Assembly: GCF_019112545.1 (NCBI RefSeq)
Contig: NW_025064918.1
Span: forward strand, 186,001-250,000
DNA length: 64,000 bases
Direction of reading: 5' to 3'
Origin: Guyanagaster necrorhizus
Taxonomy: Eukaryota; Basidiomycota; Agaricomycetes; Agaricales; Physalacriaceae
Part shown: positions 1 through 18,814 of the stretch, piece after piece
Layout: each line of letters begins with the position of its first letter
How positions within the stretch are numbered: position 1 is the stretch's first letter
Notes under the pieces: model-generated
Told to the model about the DNA's origin: nothing
The model's database searches: none
The model's input: the letters and a program-made list of their open reading frames with translations, nothing else
Program-made: the position numbers and the translations under genes

Positions 1-220
1 AAGTTGTGGTGTCCCTCCCCCACATCTCGAGCAGCACTCCAGCTACTTACTCTCACAATGTCAAAAGCGAAAAGATAAATTACAACCTACGACCAGTCTA
101 TGATATCAACTTGCTAACAGACCTATCGCCTTCATAGTTCTTTTTTAGCAGCTATTAAAAGACCAGTGAGCACCCCAGCGAACATCGGATGAACGAACAT
201 TTGCAACGGCGAATTCGAGA

Positions 221-3200
221 TCAGCCGTCATGCCTCTGCCACGGTTCATCAAGAACCTCATCCTGAACACTAGTCGAAGCCATAGCCTCCATCTGCCGTG
301 TAAGTTCATCCATCTCTGCTTGAGCCGCCTCACGCATGGCACGGTCGTATCCACCTGTCTCGTCGACATCTGCGTATGGGTCCCAAGATATAGGCAGCCC
401 TCTCCAACCTCCGCGCTTGTAGACGTAGTTCAAGAACGAGCGCCAGAGCGGGTCCAGAGAAAGCACGGTGGGATCTCCTATTATGACAAGCAGAGCTTTC
501 GCCCGTGTTACAGCAACTAAGAGAAAGGAAATATCATGAAGCAGGCAGCAGAAGAAGTGCTAATTAGACTGACCGTTGAACCTGCGTGGGTTCGCGACGA
601 ATCCTAGAGTGTGACGAAGATCGAACTCAATGAAGTCCTTGCTGCTTCTGGTGGTCGATATGATGATCACTGGACGTTCCTGATCAAAAATGATCAATAC
701 TTCCGCGCATAATAACAAGAGAACAAATCGTTAGCCTTACCTGGCCTTGGAACTCTTCAGCGCTCCCACTTTGGATTCCTTCAGCAACTCCCTTTAGCGT
801 TTTCCGGATCCGGCGGACTTGAGCATGATAAGGCGCAATAACACCAATATCGTCAGCCGCTAAACAAACGAACCATTAGACATGAGCCAATATGGAAACA
901 ACGAGGACTGACTGAGCTTCAGCTTCGCATCTCCCAGGAGCTCCTCAACCGTGGTCTTGACCTGTGACACCTCGTCGATGTTGAAGAACGATGGGGAAGA
1001 CGCCTCACGATCGTCCTTACCAGCCATAGCGTGGAACACGATGGGGAAATCCTTGGCCTCGAGATGGTCTGATCCGATAAAGACACCAACGCTATTAGGA
1101 TCAGCACATGGCTGGAGATCTCCCTTGTAGAAGCGCTCGTTAGGAAACTTGAGTATTGCAGGATGCGAACGGAAGTTCTGGGTGAGCTTGACAACGCTGA
1201 AAAAAAAAAAAAAGAAAACATTAGAAAACGTTAGAAATGAACGGAAGAATAAGCCACAACTGACGATCGACCATGTCCCCCGACCTCATCGTAGATGTCT
1301 CTCCGCATCAGACGCTCGATATAGCTAGTATCCAGTCCGAGGTCCCGCGCGACAGCCGATCGGATGACTGGTCCAAGCTGTTTAGGATCTCCCGACAGCA
1401 CGACATTCGTCTTATTATCCGCCATCATCTTCACTGCAATCATCGCCTCAGGCTCATTCGCCTGCCCCGCCTCATCAATGAAGATGTGCGTAAAATGCCC
1501 ACGCTGTACCCCGATATTGAAGAACACCGCTGCAGATACACACGTTGTCACGATCACTTTGAATTGCTTGACCTTGTCGCTGTTTGGGATGGCATAATAC
1601 TCTGACTTCATGAACGTGTATGGCTGGAGGTTATCGGGAACAGCAATCTTGGGTCGGGATGGGGCGTAAAAACGAAACAGTTTATCACTGCTTAATTCCA
1701 TCAGTCGTTGAGCAATGAGATCGGCTGCCGAGTTACTCGGCGCGCAGGCAAGGATGCGGGCGTTAGGATTAGTGCGGAGGATTTGCAGGATGGCTTCCAC
1801 CACTGTCACGGTTTTCCCGGTACCGGGGCTAGAATCACAGGTAGCGTAAGCTCCTTTCCTTCTAATTATCACAAAAGACGACACTCACGGGCCAAAGATT
1901 ACGAACGGGACCGTCCCGGGTTTTTGGCGAAGAATGCAATCGACAGCTTGGCGCTGCCTTGCATTTGTGTCGATCAGAGGGTTGATGGCAGTCCATGGAA
2001 AGGCAGGAGCCGGCTGCAAGATGTGTGTCGCTAACGGTAGAAGTAGACGCCCTGGAGCGAAGGCCGTCTCTAGGGCTTGGTGCTGACGCCGAAGGGGAAT
2101 CCGGTTCAACTTGAATCTGACGTGGAACCGATCCGACGGGGACGCTTTGAATTTCGGACTGAAGCGGAGCCCAACTTCTTCCAGTGTGACGGTGTGCACG
2201 CCTCCAGAGAACCAATGTCCCTCTGGAGCGTCCTTCTTTCGCACAAGAATGCTATCGCCTAGGAACAGTGAGCACTATATCATGACCATTCAGGGGTATG
2301 CGTACCAATCAACACGCTTGGACGTTTCTCGGCTAAGCCTGGGACTTTAAGACTAAAAGTTCACAAAAGTGAGTGTGTAGATGGAAGAAAACATGATGAG
2401 CACGTACCAGTCGTATTTATTACGAGGAGTAAGTGTAGCATCCTTGATATCATAACCGTGTAGGTCATGCCTAGAGCGTCGAAATCAGCCTGCAGTCCGC
2501 GAGAACAGAAAGAAACACCATACGATTGCTTGTGTTCCTCTACCCATAATAAGATCTGATAAAACCGTCCATATGAAGCACCGTCAATGCTCTGGGGTAA
2601 GTACAACTCCTTGACCTTCTTCGTAATTTCAGGTACGGTTCCCGAGGATATTGTGTCCAAGAGCGGCTTCGGGATGTCAGCGAAAGGTAAGGTGATCGAA
2701 TAAGGAATGACTGTTAGCGCCGGAGGCCTCACGCCCTCCACAATCTGTAGCTCCGGGTGACGGGTTGTCCGTTCTGTAGGGATATAAGCAGATTTGGGCT
2801 TCAGGGCCTTGTGGTCGGCCTTGCTACCGACGATAAGGTAGATGGGGCGAGATATGATGAACTGCGTCCGAAGGGTAAGATCTTCAAAGATGAGATCTAG
2901 ACGATCTTCCGCTCTGCCAACGTGATTCTGCTTAGCGGTGACTGTGAGGATAATCGTGCGAGCTAAACTCAACGCCGTATTGTTGACCGTGACCGTAAAA
3001 CTAAGCAAAGAGGGAAAGCCGTCAGGTAGTTAAAGCCACGTTAACGTCAAGAACTTACGGAGTGGGAACGGTATTACCCCTTGAAGACGCGAGTCGTGTC
3101 TTGACGAGCTTGATGTTCGCATTCCGCACCGTTGTTTTGATTGGAACTGAAATCTTGACACCTTTCTGTGCAGACGATCGCCCGACGATCTTGAAGTCGA

Positions 3201-3687
3201 GGTCATCTTTGACGATCACTCCATGCTTGTCCTTCTCCGCTTCTTCCAACACCACAGAAAAGGACGCAAACTGCTCTTTGCTCTTGTGCTTCACAGTCGC
3301 GACATGTCGATTCCACGCCTGCTCGGGGATCTGCTTGTTACAAGAAGTGCAGAGCCTTTGGCCCGGAATAACCTCTGACTGCTGTGCCGGGATTTTGGGA
3401 GCAACACCTGCTCGTTTTGCTCGTCGTAAGTGGCCAGAGGATTGGATATGAGTAGTAAAAGAACGGTGACCCGAGATATGAATACTGCACAGATAGCAGA
3501 AAAACCAATTTGAGCCCTGCTTTTGGAGCGCATCCTTGTGTTCTTTCTGCGAGAGGTGATCGGTGTAGGCCTGAGTAGAGGGAAATACTAGTCGACATAA
3601 ATCACATGTGGATACATTATGGTTCGCACGGCAAGTGACGACGTCGCACGAGCCTGTTGAGAGTAGTCGGTCGCAGATAACAGCCAT
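221..3687 (-). CDS. MOV10/SDE3-like superfamily 1 RNA helicase with N-terminal zinc fingers
   Basis: Multi-exon gene with Upf1-type helicase motifs. The first exon (3687 to 3055) has a Cys/His-rich stretch followed by three C2H2-like fingers, for example CDLC..H..H, CYLC..H..H and CTSC..H..H. Middle exons (3008-1885) carry the region typical of MOV10/SDE3 proteins. The Walker A motif GPPGTGKT is cut by an intron near 1862-1884. DEAGQ (motif II) and GDPKQLGPV (motif III) follow in the 1231-1884 exon; motifs V (EFQGQE) and VI (TRAKALLVVIGD) lie in the small 3' exons. The C-terminus reads LDPLWRSFLNYVYKRGGWRG and stops at 221-223. Family members act in small-RNA silencing and RNP remodelling, so a role in transposon silencing is plausible but inferred. 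Small-exon boundaries between 470 and 1230 are approximate. Confidence 0.88.
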
Positions 3688-5800
<2,113 letters not shown>

Positions 5801-6129
5801 TATTATCGAAGCAGGAAAAGGAAAGCTAGTGTGGACTTACGCGTCCCGTCACGTTTCTGTCACTTGGATCACGGTCACGATCTGATCCGGTATTCCGGCC
5901 CGAGAAAAAATAGCTTTGATTTTGGTTTCCTTTTCAGAGCCCTCAAAGTAAGGCCTTAGAGCGAAAGCTTACATACACGCAAATGCGGCAGTGTACCTTT
6001 ATAATAATTCGCATCGTTCCAGCGTTACTGACACAAGGCGCAAACCGGCAATGCCAGTGCTCGATTCCGACTATTTGAGGGTGAGTGGTAAACCTTGCGT
6101 GGCAGCCTTGAGAACCGATGGAAAGATTA

Positions 6130-7146
6130 TCACGTAGTACGGACACCTCTAATTGACTCTCCCATCTGGTTAAACTCCTTGAACCAAGCCATAAAGTCAG
6201 CACGGGGATACATTGATTGAGTGTATATCAATGAAGGCGTTCCCCTTGTAACAAGGCCTTCCTTCCCGTAGACACGAACTATACGGAGGTTTGGATACCA
6301 GTTGTTTCTTACATACCTCCGAGGGTACTCGAACTGTACAAGAGCGAAGACTGTGATCCATGAGACACAGGATCCCCTCAGAACGACTCAATGCATACCT
6401 TGCTTTCCCGGCTCAACCAACTGAGATAATTCTTCATTCTTACAAGGGTGAATACTGATTTTTCGGACTCGTTTACCTTCCCCTGCAGCAAGATACACTA
6501 CGAGAGTGTTCTGTGGGAGACACAAGGGAAATACCTCATGTGGTGAGGTGAGGATGGTTATTTGTCGCGGCATAAGTCGCAGAGACTCCGAGAATGGACG
6601 CAACTGCTCAATAGTGTCACGCGCGACCAGCCCATCCCGGACCAGGATATCGCAAATACTTTTGTAGGCGTCACTGCCGGCGATGTATGGCAGGGATATG
6701 TACCAGGGAGCCCCCGAAGGATAACAGAAATCGCCGCCCCTATCGAACTCCCCCGGATCGCGGGTATTCGTTACACGAAACCGGACCTGCCCCAAAGTGG
6801 GCGGTAGGTCTGGATGTGTCCAATAGTACAGAAACCCCGCAGTATTATCCGGGAAGGTGATGTAGACGCTCTTCCCTTCCGCTTTCTTGCGTGCATAGTG
6901 AATATAAGATCTAATGCCGGGAAATGTGAAGACTTTTTGATTGGATATGTCGCGGAAGTCGCGGGGTGAAAGGGATCGAGGATCAAGCGTCACGAGGGGG
7001 GATTGTTTCGCATACTTCCATCCTGGTACATTGGAGAGGAATATGGCCGTGTGTCGGCGGTGTATGTAGGATAGATTGGGTCGTAGGGACGGCGAGCTGA
7101 ATGGCGGCAGCTGGCTCCATGATCTGGCCAATTTACAGCTGAGCAT
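6130..7146 (-). CDS. Hypothetical protein, two exons, about 322 residues
   Basis: Not assigned to a functional family. Exon 1 (7146-6399) and exon 2 (6350-6130) are joined by a 48-bp GT..AG intron (6351-6398); removing it continues the frame from SQLVEPGKQ into VFALVQFEYPRRYVRNNWYP and on to a TGA at 6130-6132. The protein has an aromatic, Pro-rich N-terminal half (FLYYWTHPDLPPTLGQVRFR), then IAGSDAYKSICDILVRDG, then SPHEVFPLCLPQNTLVVYLA. There is no obvious signal peptide or membrane segment. The architecture resembles anonymous proteins I recall as common in Agaricomycetes, so it is probably a real lineage-specific gene. The intron and unbroken frame are seen directly; function is unknown. 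Confidence 0.78.
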
Positions 7147-7423
7147 TCCCTACTAGAAAAAAAAATCAAGAGAGTGTCACGAACTATTTAGTTTACGATA
7201 TAATACCTCAGAGGCTTCACACTTTTCTCGTACTCGCGTCCAACCACGTTGAGGGTCACTCGTCAAGGGTTTGAAGGGTTTGATATGTGGCAGTGCCTCT
7301 GCTTGCTCTTGCTTGCGGGCATCCTCCACCAAAAAAATTTAATTGAAATTACTGATTCACAGCTCTCCCTCATACATTTTCCTTCTCCCCCTCTTCCCGA
7401 CAGCGTGGACCTCAACATTTATC

Positions 7424-9668
7424 ATGAAGTACATTGTCGTCTCGGGAGGTGTGATCAGCGGAATCGGGAAGGGCGTTATCGGTACAACGATCTTCATCGA
7501 CTGCCTCGTTCTGCACTGAATCTGCTCTTTCCGGATAGCATCGTCGACGGGCCTCCTTCTCAAGACTCTTGGGCTCAAGGTAACCGCCATCAAGATAGAT
7601 CCGTACATGAACATCGATGCTGGCACCATGCGACCGACGGAACACGGTGAGCCGGGGTCGCGATTTCCATATCATGCCGCTGACACCCTTTCCAGGTGAG
7701 GTATACGTTTTGAACGACGGCGGCGAGGTAGATCTGGATTTGGGGAACTACGAACGATATCTTGATATCACTCTTTCACGCGATAATAATATAACGACAG
7801 GCAAGATCTATAGAGAAGTCATAGAAAAGGAGGTAGGTGCGTCGATATGTCTTACCCTGTACGTTGTCTCACAGAACACGCCGCAGAGAAAAGGGGAGTA
7901 CCTCGGAAAGACCGTGCAGATTGTACCCCACGTAACGAACGCGATTCAAGACTGGATTGAACGGGTATCCAAGATACCAGTCGACGACTCTGGAGAGGAG
8001 CCAGACGTATGCATTGTCGAAGTACGCGTCTTCCCTCGCGTACTATCTCGTTCTTATCGATCTATAGCTTGGTGGAACTGTTGGCGATATCGAGTCGGCC
8101 CCCTTCGTCGAAGCCATGCGGCAATTCCAATTCCGCGTTGGACACAAAAACTTTGCTCTCATTCACGTTTCGCTAGTGCCTGAGATGCATGGCGAACAGA
8201 AAACGAAACCTACACAGACAACAATTCATTCGTTGCGTGGTCTGGGTCTCCTAGCCGACCTCATTGCATGCCGGCTGCTTGCTTCGGAACCGCTTCTTCC
8301 CGCGACGAAGGAGAAGATATCGATGTTCTGTCATGTGGCTGCCGAACAAGTCTTCGGTGTACATAACGTCTCTTCGGTTTATCACGTCCCGCTTTTGTTG
8401 CAATCCCAAGGTATCCTGGACTACCTGCGAAAGCGGCTAGATATGGACAGTGTCAATATTACTCCCGACATGTTACAGCATGGCGTGTCGTTGGAGAAAC
8501 GGTGGAGAGACCTGACTACAGGGCAAGAGCGGCTATTCGATAGTGTGCAAATCGTCCTCGTGGGCAAGTATACGGACCTCAAGGACTCTTACATGTCCGT
8601 TATCAAGGCCCTGGAACATTCGGCATTTCGGGTCCATCGGAAACTCATACTTACGGTGCGTCTTCGTCTTCTATCTTTCTAAAAGTAGTACGAACGTGCC
8701 TCTTACTCTCGTTATCTAGTGGGTTGAATCTTCGAATCTTGAGCCCGAGACGCAAGAATTGAATCCCGCAAAATACCATGATGCGTGGCGCGCGGTTGTC
8801 GGGGCAGGGTATGATGGTTTCTCCTGCACGGTTCGTTAGCTAACAGCTACGTAGGGGCATCCTTGTTCCTGGAGGTTTCGGCGAACGCGGAACTGAAGGC
8901 ATGATGATGGCCATCAAGTACGCTCGAGAGCAACACATTCCCTTCCTCGGGATCTGTCTTGGTTTTCAATTGGCCGTCATAGAGTGGTCCCGTAATGTTT
9001 TAAACATTCCCGGTAAGCGTCGCTTAGTGGTTTCATCTGGCCTTCTCGTCTAATTCGTCCGAACAGAGGCTACCTCGGCTGAATTCAACAAGCAAACCAA
9101 GTTTCCCGCTGTTATCTTTATGCCGGAGATTTCGACGACGCATATGGGTGGGACTATGCGACTTGGTCTGCGGCCGACGGTCTTTGAACCTGGTACCGAA
9201 ACCTGGTCCAAAATCCGCAAGCTCTACGGCAGTTCGGGAAAAATTTGGGAACGACACAGGCACAGGTATGAAGTAAACCCGGAATGGGTTGACAAACTTG
9301 TGTCGAGTGGTCTAGTTTTTAGCGGTAAAGACGAGAAGGGAGAACGGATGCAGATTTGCGAGCTTCCTGGTATGTTCCCCCCCCCTCCCCCCCATTTTCC
9401 GCTCCTGTTGCCAGGCCTCACTATTGTGGCAGATCATCCTTATTTCGTTGGACTGCAAGCGCATCCGGAGTTTTGTTCTCGACCTCTTAACCCGTCGCCT
9501 CCGTTCCTCGGTTTTGTGGCGGCGTCGTCTGGTCGTCATGTGCTGGTGGAGCAGTTGGCATTCCAGCAAGCGAATTTTAGGCCTCCTCATCCCGAGGAGT
9601 CGATGGTGGCTGAGGCTGCCCTTCGTCATGGGGCCCCGGCTGTCAATGGTGCGAACGGTGTTGCATAG
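7424..9668 (+). CDS. URA7: CTP synthase
   Basis: Makes CTP from UTP, ATP and glutamine, the last step of de novo pyrimidine nucleotide synthesis. The start at 7424 gives [19 protein letters not shown]. After intron 1 (7482-7538) come [46 protein letters not shown] and GGTVGDIES, the synthetase domain. The class I glutamine amidotransferase domain follows, with PGGFGERG, nucleophile Cys in GICLGFQ, and HPEF carrying the catalytic His and Glu. The last intron is 9370-9432: joining CTTCCTG to AT gives ELPDHPYFVG, as in the family. That intron's length is a multiple of three and it has no stop, so a retained form would read through. Domains and active-site residues look intact. The start of the 5' untranslated region is not resolved. 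Confidence 0.95.
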
Positions 9669-10061
9669 ATGAAGATATTTCCTCGGACTTGGAAAGAATT
9701 TTTTTTTTTTTTTTACTTCTTACACATCTACACATGTCTGCTATACATTTAAGTGCACGCCATCCATGTATCATTAGTAATGTCTGCTCTAACGCATTGT
9801 CCTACCTGTATCAGCAACCACCCATGTTTTCTGTAGCTTTATTATGTAATAATGTATCATTATTTTCTTCCGAGACAAATTAACTGCCAAGGCCAAGACC
9901 CTTTGAGTTTTAAGCTTTACTTAACGCCAAAGTATTAAGTACCTTCTGATATCATGAAATAAAATAAATAATGACACGTGCCAAATTTCGAAATTTCGCG
10001 TCGGTTGTTCTAGTACCACCATCACTGTCAGTGGCCTCCATCGTCGACCTATCCCTGTCCC
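9669..10061. other. Intergenic between CTP synthase and SEH1
   Basis: Begins with a T16-type homopolymer at about 9699-9714, the likely 3' side of CTP synthase, and then AT-rich sequence up to the SEH1 start. No coding potential was recognised. Confidence 0.5.
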
Positions 10062-11695
10062 ATGATACAGACAGGGTTGATTCCAAGCGCGCATGCCGAC
10101 CTCGTTACCGACGCTGCATACGATTTCTACGGCCTCCGCCTAGCCACTTGTAGTTTGGACCAAAGGTCGGCGGCAATGTCACCTTTCTTTCCATCCTCTT
10201 TCTCATTTTACACGACCCCAGAATCAAAATATGGCAGCTCGACGAACAGAACGGGACATGGTCTGTCGAGGATGACTGGAAAGTACGTTTATTTCTCCCA
10301 AACGCTGCCATTTCTCAAAATTCACGCGCGTTTCAGGCGCACGATGCCGCGGTATCGAAAGTCAGCTGGGCGCATCCTGAATTTGGATCCATCATCGCTT
10401 CTTCGTCTTTCGACCGCACCGTCAAAGTATGGGAACAAGTCGTTGTCGGTGAGCTGAACGGCGCCGCAACTTCTCAGGCAGGATCGTCTTCGTCTCGATG
10501 GGTGGAGAAAGGGATCCTTCATGAAGCTCGAGGGACCGTACGGGCTGTCGAGTTTGCACCTCATTACTTTGGGCTGAAATTGGTGAGTCTTACCATTGGT
10601 AGGTAACTCGTCATTCTCGAGGATGACACGATGCTTCAGGCGGCGATAGCCTCTGATAATTTTCTGAGAATTTACGAATGCTACGAGTCTCCTTCGGGGA
10701 CACCATGGCAGCTCGCAGAAGAGATCGATGTCAACGCTGTGCCGACGTCGTCCTCTCCCTCCTTCCTTTCACGAGCGCATACAGCTGCCGTCGCAACACC
10801 GACGCAAACGAGTTCTAGCGCAGAAGGTGCCCCGGCGCCTCTCATCGCCCAAGCTCTTCTCCAGCAACAGTCGACAAGCCAGACGAAGCCTGGAATGGGC
10901 AACAGGGAAGCAGACGGTGGCTGGTGTGTCTCCTGGTGCAAAGACAGGTATTGGGGAGAGGTCCTGGCGACTAGCTGTGGCGTCAGTGGGGTCGTCAAGG
11001 TGCGCGCCTTGTAAGCTTTTCGCGCCAATCAATAGTTTTGACACCATCGTAGATCATCCAACTCTCCCCTTCTCGAAGACCAGCGACCATCCTTGTCTTG
11101 GATCCCTCACCTGCTGCACAGAACGGCACGCCTTCCGCCGAGCCGTCTGCGACACTCGCACAGACAGAGGCAGAGCGTTCTACTGCATTTGCTATCACTT
11201 CCGTCGCTTGGGCTCCTTCATGCGGTAGGTCGTACCACCTCATCGCAACCGGAGGACGAGACGGAAGAGTGAAGATCTGGAAAGTCAAACCTTCCGTCGA
11301 AGAACCCGAGACTGGTGATGAGGACGCCGTGGAGTCCGATGAAGGGAACCGGTGGTCTGCCACGATTGTGGCGGACTTTGATCAGCACAAGTAAGTCGGT
11401 CGTCATCGTCTCCTCCGTGTCCCGTTATGCTGACCTATGTCCAGGTCGTCCGTGGGCCGTGTAGAATGGAACATAACAGGGTAAGATCTATCTCATATAT
11501 TTTGGAATCGGCCGTTAATACATTGCTTTTCACAGGACTGTTCTTTCTTCGGCTGGTAATGATGGTCGTATTCGATTGTGGAAGGCTACCTCGGGAGGCA
11601 GCATATGGCGACCCGCGGGAAGCATCGGAGTTGAACAGGCGGAAGCGGAGGATAAAAGCCAGGGCGAGGACAAAGATGTAGAGATGCATTCTTGA
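10062..11695 (+). CDS. SEH1: Nucleoporin/SEACAT WD40 protein Seh1
   Basis: WD40 beta-propeller protein of the nuclear pore Y-complex and of the TORC1-regulating SEACAT complex. The start at 10062 gives MIQTGLIPSAHADLVTDAAY, then LRLATCSLDQR. Intron 1 (from about 10165) joins it to IKIWQLDEQNGTWSVEDDW. Further blades include SKVSWAHPEFGSIIASSSFD, VRAVEFAPHYFGLKLA, the late blade HLIATGGRDGRVKIWKV and the last blade NDGRIRLWKA. A Ser/Ala/Gln-rich insert (about 10760-10900) separates the middle blades, which is common in fungal Seh1. The C-terminus is acidic and stops at 11693-11695. Several 50-60 bp introns are visible (for example after DDWK at about 10281, and near 11010-11055, 11390-11440 and 11480-11535). 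Confidence 0.9.
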
Positions 11696-14066
11696 TGGGT
11701 GGAAGCTCAGATTGGTTTCTTCTCGCGTATTTGATGTCCTCGCTGAATATTCAAGTACCCGCAGTTTAATTTGAATACGGAAGCCAGTCTGTATGAAGAG
11801 TTGTCCCTGAGAGAAGAAGAATGAATACAACATATCATCGGTTTCGCTTACCGAGACTAAGGAACATAGGTTTGGAAGCCACGGAGAGCGCGCATTGGTG
11901 TATTGGGGGCGTACAGCTTCCGCCATCAAGCCACAAAATGATTCTATGTGGTTCTTTAATCAAGATTTCGAACCCTTGTACCGTTGTACGTGTTGGTCGG
12001 TGAATGGTCACGGTTTCTCAACTGATGCAAGGTTAATGGGTGCGCTACGTGTAGAGTCTGCTCTCCCTCTGAGCGTGTATTGTGAATTCTTTCCAAGGCT
12101 CTATTGGGAAATCTGTGGCGGCGCTGAGTCCTAGATGCCGGCGAGGTCAACAAAATTAGCTTGCAGGTTCACATCACGGTGCACCGCGGAACCGTGAAGG
12201 TTTACACTGATTACTGCCCTTGGATGTAAAGAAAGAAAGAAAGAAAGAAAAAAAAAAGCGGGACACAGCAACTTGACACGTAGTTTTCAAAGCTTATGCC
12301 GAGGACAATTTGGACTGTCGGAGTCGGTCTGCGAGATCAACGAGATGCCCATTGCCACTGTCAAGGGCGGAGGGGGGAAGGATATGTATTGTGGTTGACG
12401 GGTAGGGAGGCTACTGTATAGTATCCTGGCAGGGACAACATACACTGCACCCGCTACTTGTATGCAGACTCGGTGCTCAGCGTCCCGATGATGTCTTTTC
12501 CACCGATCCTTGATGCTAACTGTTGTAGGGAGGAAGGGAAGGAAATGTACGTGACCAATTCTAAAAACCAAAAGAGAGGTACTCACTAGAACCAGATTTC
12601 TCATTAGTGGAAGAGGGAACCCGGACAGGTCGTCGCGTCCGAACTCTATAAACTAATTTGGAGGGTCAAGCGCCGGGAATTGGTAATCTATTATCTTACC
12701 GGGAGTGTATAGCATTTAGCAGGGATATCAACGAGCTCCGCAAAGGGATATGATCCTACTCGGCTGTCCAAGAGTCTTCCGACGGTATCTTTACTTGGTG
12801 TCTCTAGCCCTGGAAAACCGACCTTTTGAAGAAATAAGCGCCACTACCTAGTTACGTACATCCTATCACTTGCAACGACCCTCTTTAGTCGTCTTCGTGT
12901 GATAGCCCTTGTGAGGTGGGAGCCGAGAACGGAATAAGAGTGTCATAGCGCTGAGGCTTTGCGACGAGGGGACGTTCTGGGTGTGGGATGGATTTTCTGC
13001 ACGACTTTGGAAGACAAAAAAAAAATGATAAGCAAACAGCAATATGCATATCCGGCGGGGTACCTACCACTTACACAGAACGGAAGGGAGATGGATGGGC
13101 ACATTGTGCGGTCGGCAAAACGGTCGTACGGCTCGCCCTGTCTAGCTCCGGGACCTTGAATACGAGCGAAAAAAAGAAAGAAAGAAAAACCATTGAGAGC
13201 TCTCCTTGGATGGGGGGAGGGGGGGGGTCTCGAAAAGGGCCTCCAAAAAGAAAAAAAAAAAAAGACAATATTTTTCGTTTCTGGACATCTTACCACGAGC
13301 AGGTCAGAGGTCACTCGTCATTAGGGAACTTCCCCGCGCATTGGCATCAAGATGGGGGGGGGAACCGATCAGGATCAGGATCGCCAGGCGACGAAGGGCT
13401 GTGTCCGGGCGCAGTCCCTGACCAGCCATTCAGGCGGGTCGGGTCTATCAATCCATCAGGAATCAAGAATCAGGAATCAGGAATCAGGACCCACCTCGCA
13501 TCGCATCGTCCTCGAGGATGAATTTGTGAATTTTCCGCTGTCTCTGCTTCTGAGGAGGAAGACAGGATTTAGAATCCCCCCCCCCCCTTTCCCCGGCCCT
13601 CGGTGTGCTGAGTGTTGAGTGTTGAGGATGCAGGAAAAAGCACTTGGGCAATGAATGAATCGATTTTTGGCTCCGTGCCGTGGAAAACGCGACAACGCGT
13701 GGTTATTATTAGTTGTACTTGCAAGCCAGATTCCATGGACCAGTCGATGTGTTACATAACATATCTAGGACCCCCTTTTATTCAAATCGTTGGTACGTGA
13801 AGGATCGGATCGAGCTTAGTCATACATTCGATTCGAGCGCGTAAAGGGGTTATGAGATAGCTCAATTAGCTATATATTCCAACTTGCAATAACCTACAGT
13901 CTACAAGTAAACCGAGTGCACTCTCTTCACCCAAATGAGTCCAAAACAAAACATGAACCAAGAAGAACCAATCCGATTACTTAGATACTATATACAAGAA
14001 GGCTTTTTTCACTCGATAAATAATTTCTGTTATGTATGTTACAAAGGTATCCATCCTCCCAGGCTC
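11696..14066. other. Long intergenic region with low-complexity DNA
   Basis: No convincing gene was found in 2.4 kb. It contains an (AAAG)n/A tract at about 12229-12256, a G-rich run near 13212-13227 followed by an A-run, a short heptamer tandem near 13455-13489 and a C9 run near 13577. Short ORFs on both strands have no family resemblance and are rich in homopolymer-coded residues. Confidence 0.55.
13455..13489. repeat. Short heptamer tandem (ATCAGGA-type)
   Basis: Several adjacent imperfect copies of a 7-base unit (ATCAGGA / ATCAAGA). It is too short and unspaced to be a CRISPR-like array and is best read as a microsatellite. Confidence 0.7.
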
Positions 14067-17635
<3,569 letters not shown>

Positions 17636-18814
17636 ATGATGCCCTCGACGTCTGCCTTCACTTTCCCCCCAGAAATCATCGACATGATCACCGACCACCT
17701 GCACGCGTCTCCCCGTACACTGCTCTCCCTCAGCCTCCATCCGTCTTTCCTACCTTCAGCACGATATCACCTTTTCTCCTCCCTCGCGGTCCCCCTCCAT
17801 ACACGCGGCCTTTTTGGTCTCCTCTCTCTTCTTGATTCGCCCCACGGCACCATTAAACCATATATACAACGTCTCCTCTTCACCGACCTCACAAAGATGG
17901 TAGCAACCCATGGTTTGGGTGATGTCATTCGTGCTATTCGCAATCTCCCCAGACTTCCAAAGGTAAAAGCTGTCAAGCTCGCTAACACAGATTTTGAAAA
18001 AGTCCCTGGAGAGGTGCTAGGTCTGCTCATGTACCACCTTCGGCACTTTGCCTTGACCTTCCTGGCCGTTGAGAGGCTACACTTTTCGCGCTTCAGCGAG
18101 GTGGCGGGACTCTTTAATGTGTTCAGTGGGTCAGCAGGCGTGGAAGCCAGACAAGTGAGCTGGACATATGGTGCAGGAGGGTATGCGCCACAACCACCGC
18201 CGAACGTGGAGTGGGAGATTGCCGATATTTCCGGCGGGGATATGCTGCAGTGGCTCGCAGACTCTGGTGCTACCGTGCGCCGTCTGGAGGGGGAGGCAGG
18301 AGTCATCAGGGATCTGATCAGAAGTGTGGGGCCTTCGATTAGGCAACTCCAAGTCAGCCTTTCCGACCGTGAGCACTTGCGATTTCGATCACTGTGATGA
18401 CCAACCTTTTCTCACGTTGCCGTTAGATTCACTCATTGACGTCTCCCCCTGCACGTTTCTTCGCTCTCTTCATCTCCATTTACCACCTACGCCATCAGAT
18501 GGTCATTTGATCACGGACATACTCACCACGGTACAGTCTAGACATCTGCAAGAACTAGTAGTTATCGGGATTTCCCTTCCCATCGTCATGGACTGGGACG
18601 AGCTCGACCAGGTCCTTGCATATCATCGATCATTGCGGAGAATATGCTTTGTGCTTTCGCGGGGCATGGCACAGCTGGAGATGGGGAAACATATTACGGA
18701 CGTTCTTCCGACATGTCGGAATATTATCCAAATAGTACCAAGTAAAATGAGGTGCGTATGCGTATCCTTCCTCGGAGACTAGCACCGAACTCATCAATCA
18801 TGAACAGGACCTAG
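17636..18814 (+). CDS. F-box-like / LRR-type hypothetical protein
   Basis: The start at 17636 gives MMPSTSAFTFPPEIIDMITD, a segment shaped like the fungal F-box opening (PPEI(I/L) followed by a helix), then a long alpha/beta region with Leu-rich periodicity. An intron near 18368-18425 joins exon 1 (ending SIRQLQVSLS) to exon 2 (DSLIDVSPCTFLRSLHLHLP). A second possible intron (18752-18807, GTGCGT..ACAG) would end the protein at 18814; without it the frame stops at 18782. Basidiomycetes carry many such F-box-like proteins, usually SCF ubiquitin-ligase adaptors, but the motif here is weak and that role is inferred. Confidence 0.65.

Noticed and set aside
13455..13489. Heptamer repeat considered as a regulatory array
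   Set aside because: Few imperfect copies in a low-complexity region; a microsatellite is sufficient explanation.
17767..18306. 179-codon minus-strand frame
   Set aside because: Antisense shadow of the F-box-like gene; no domain.
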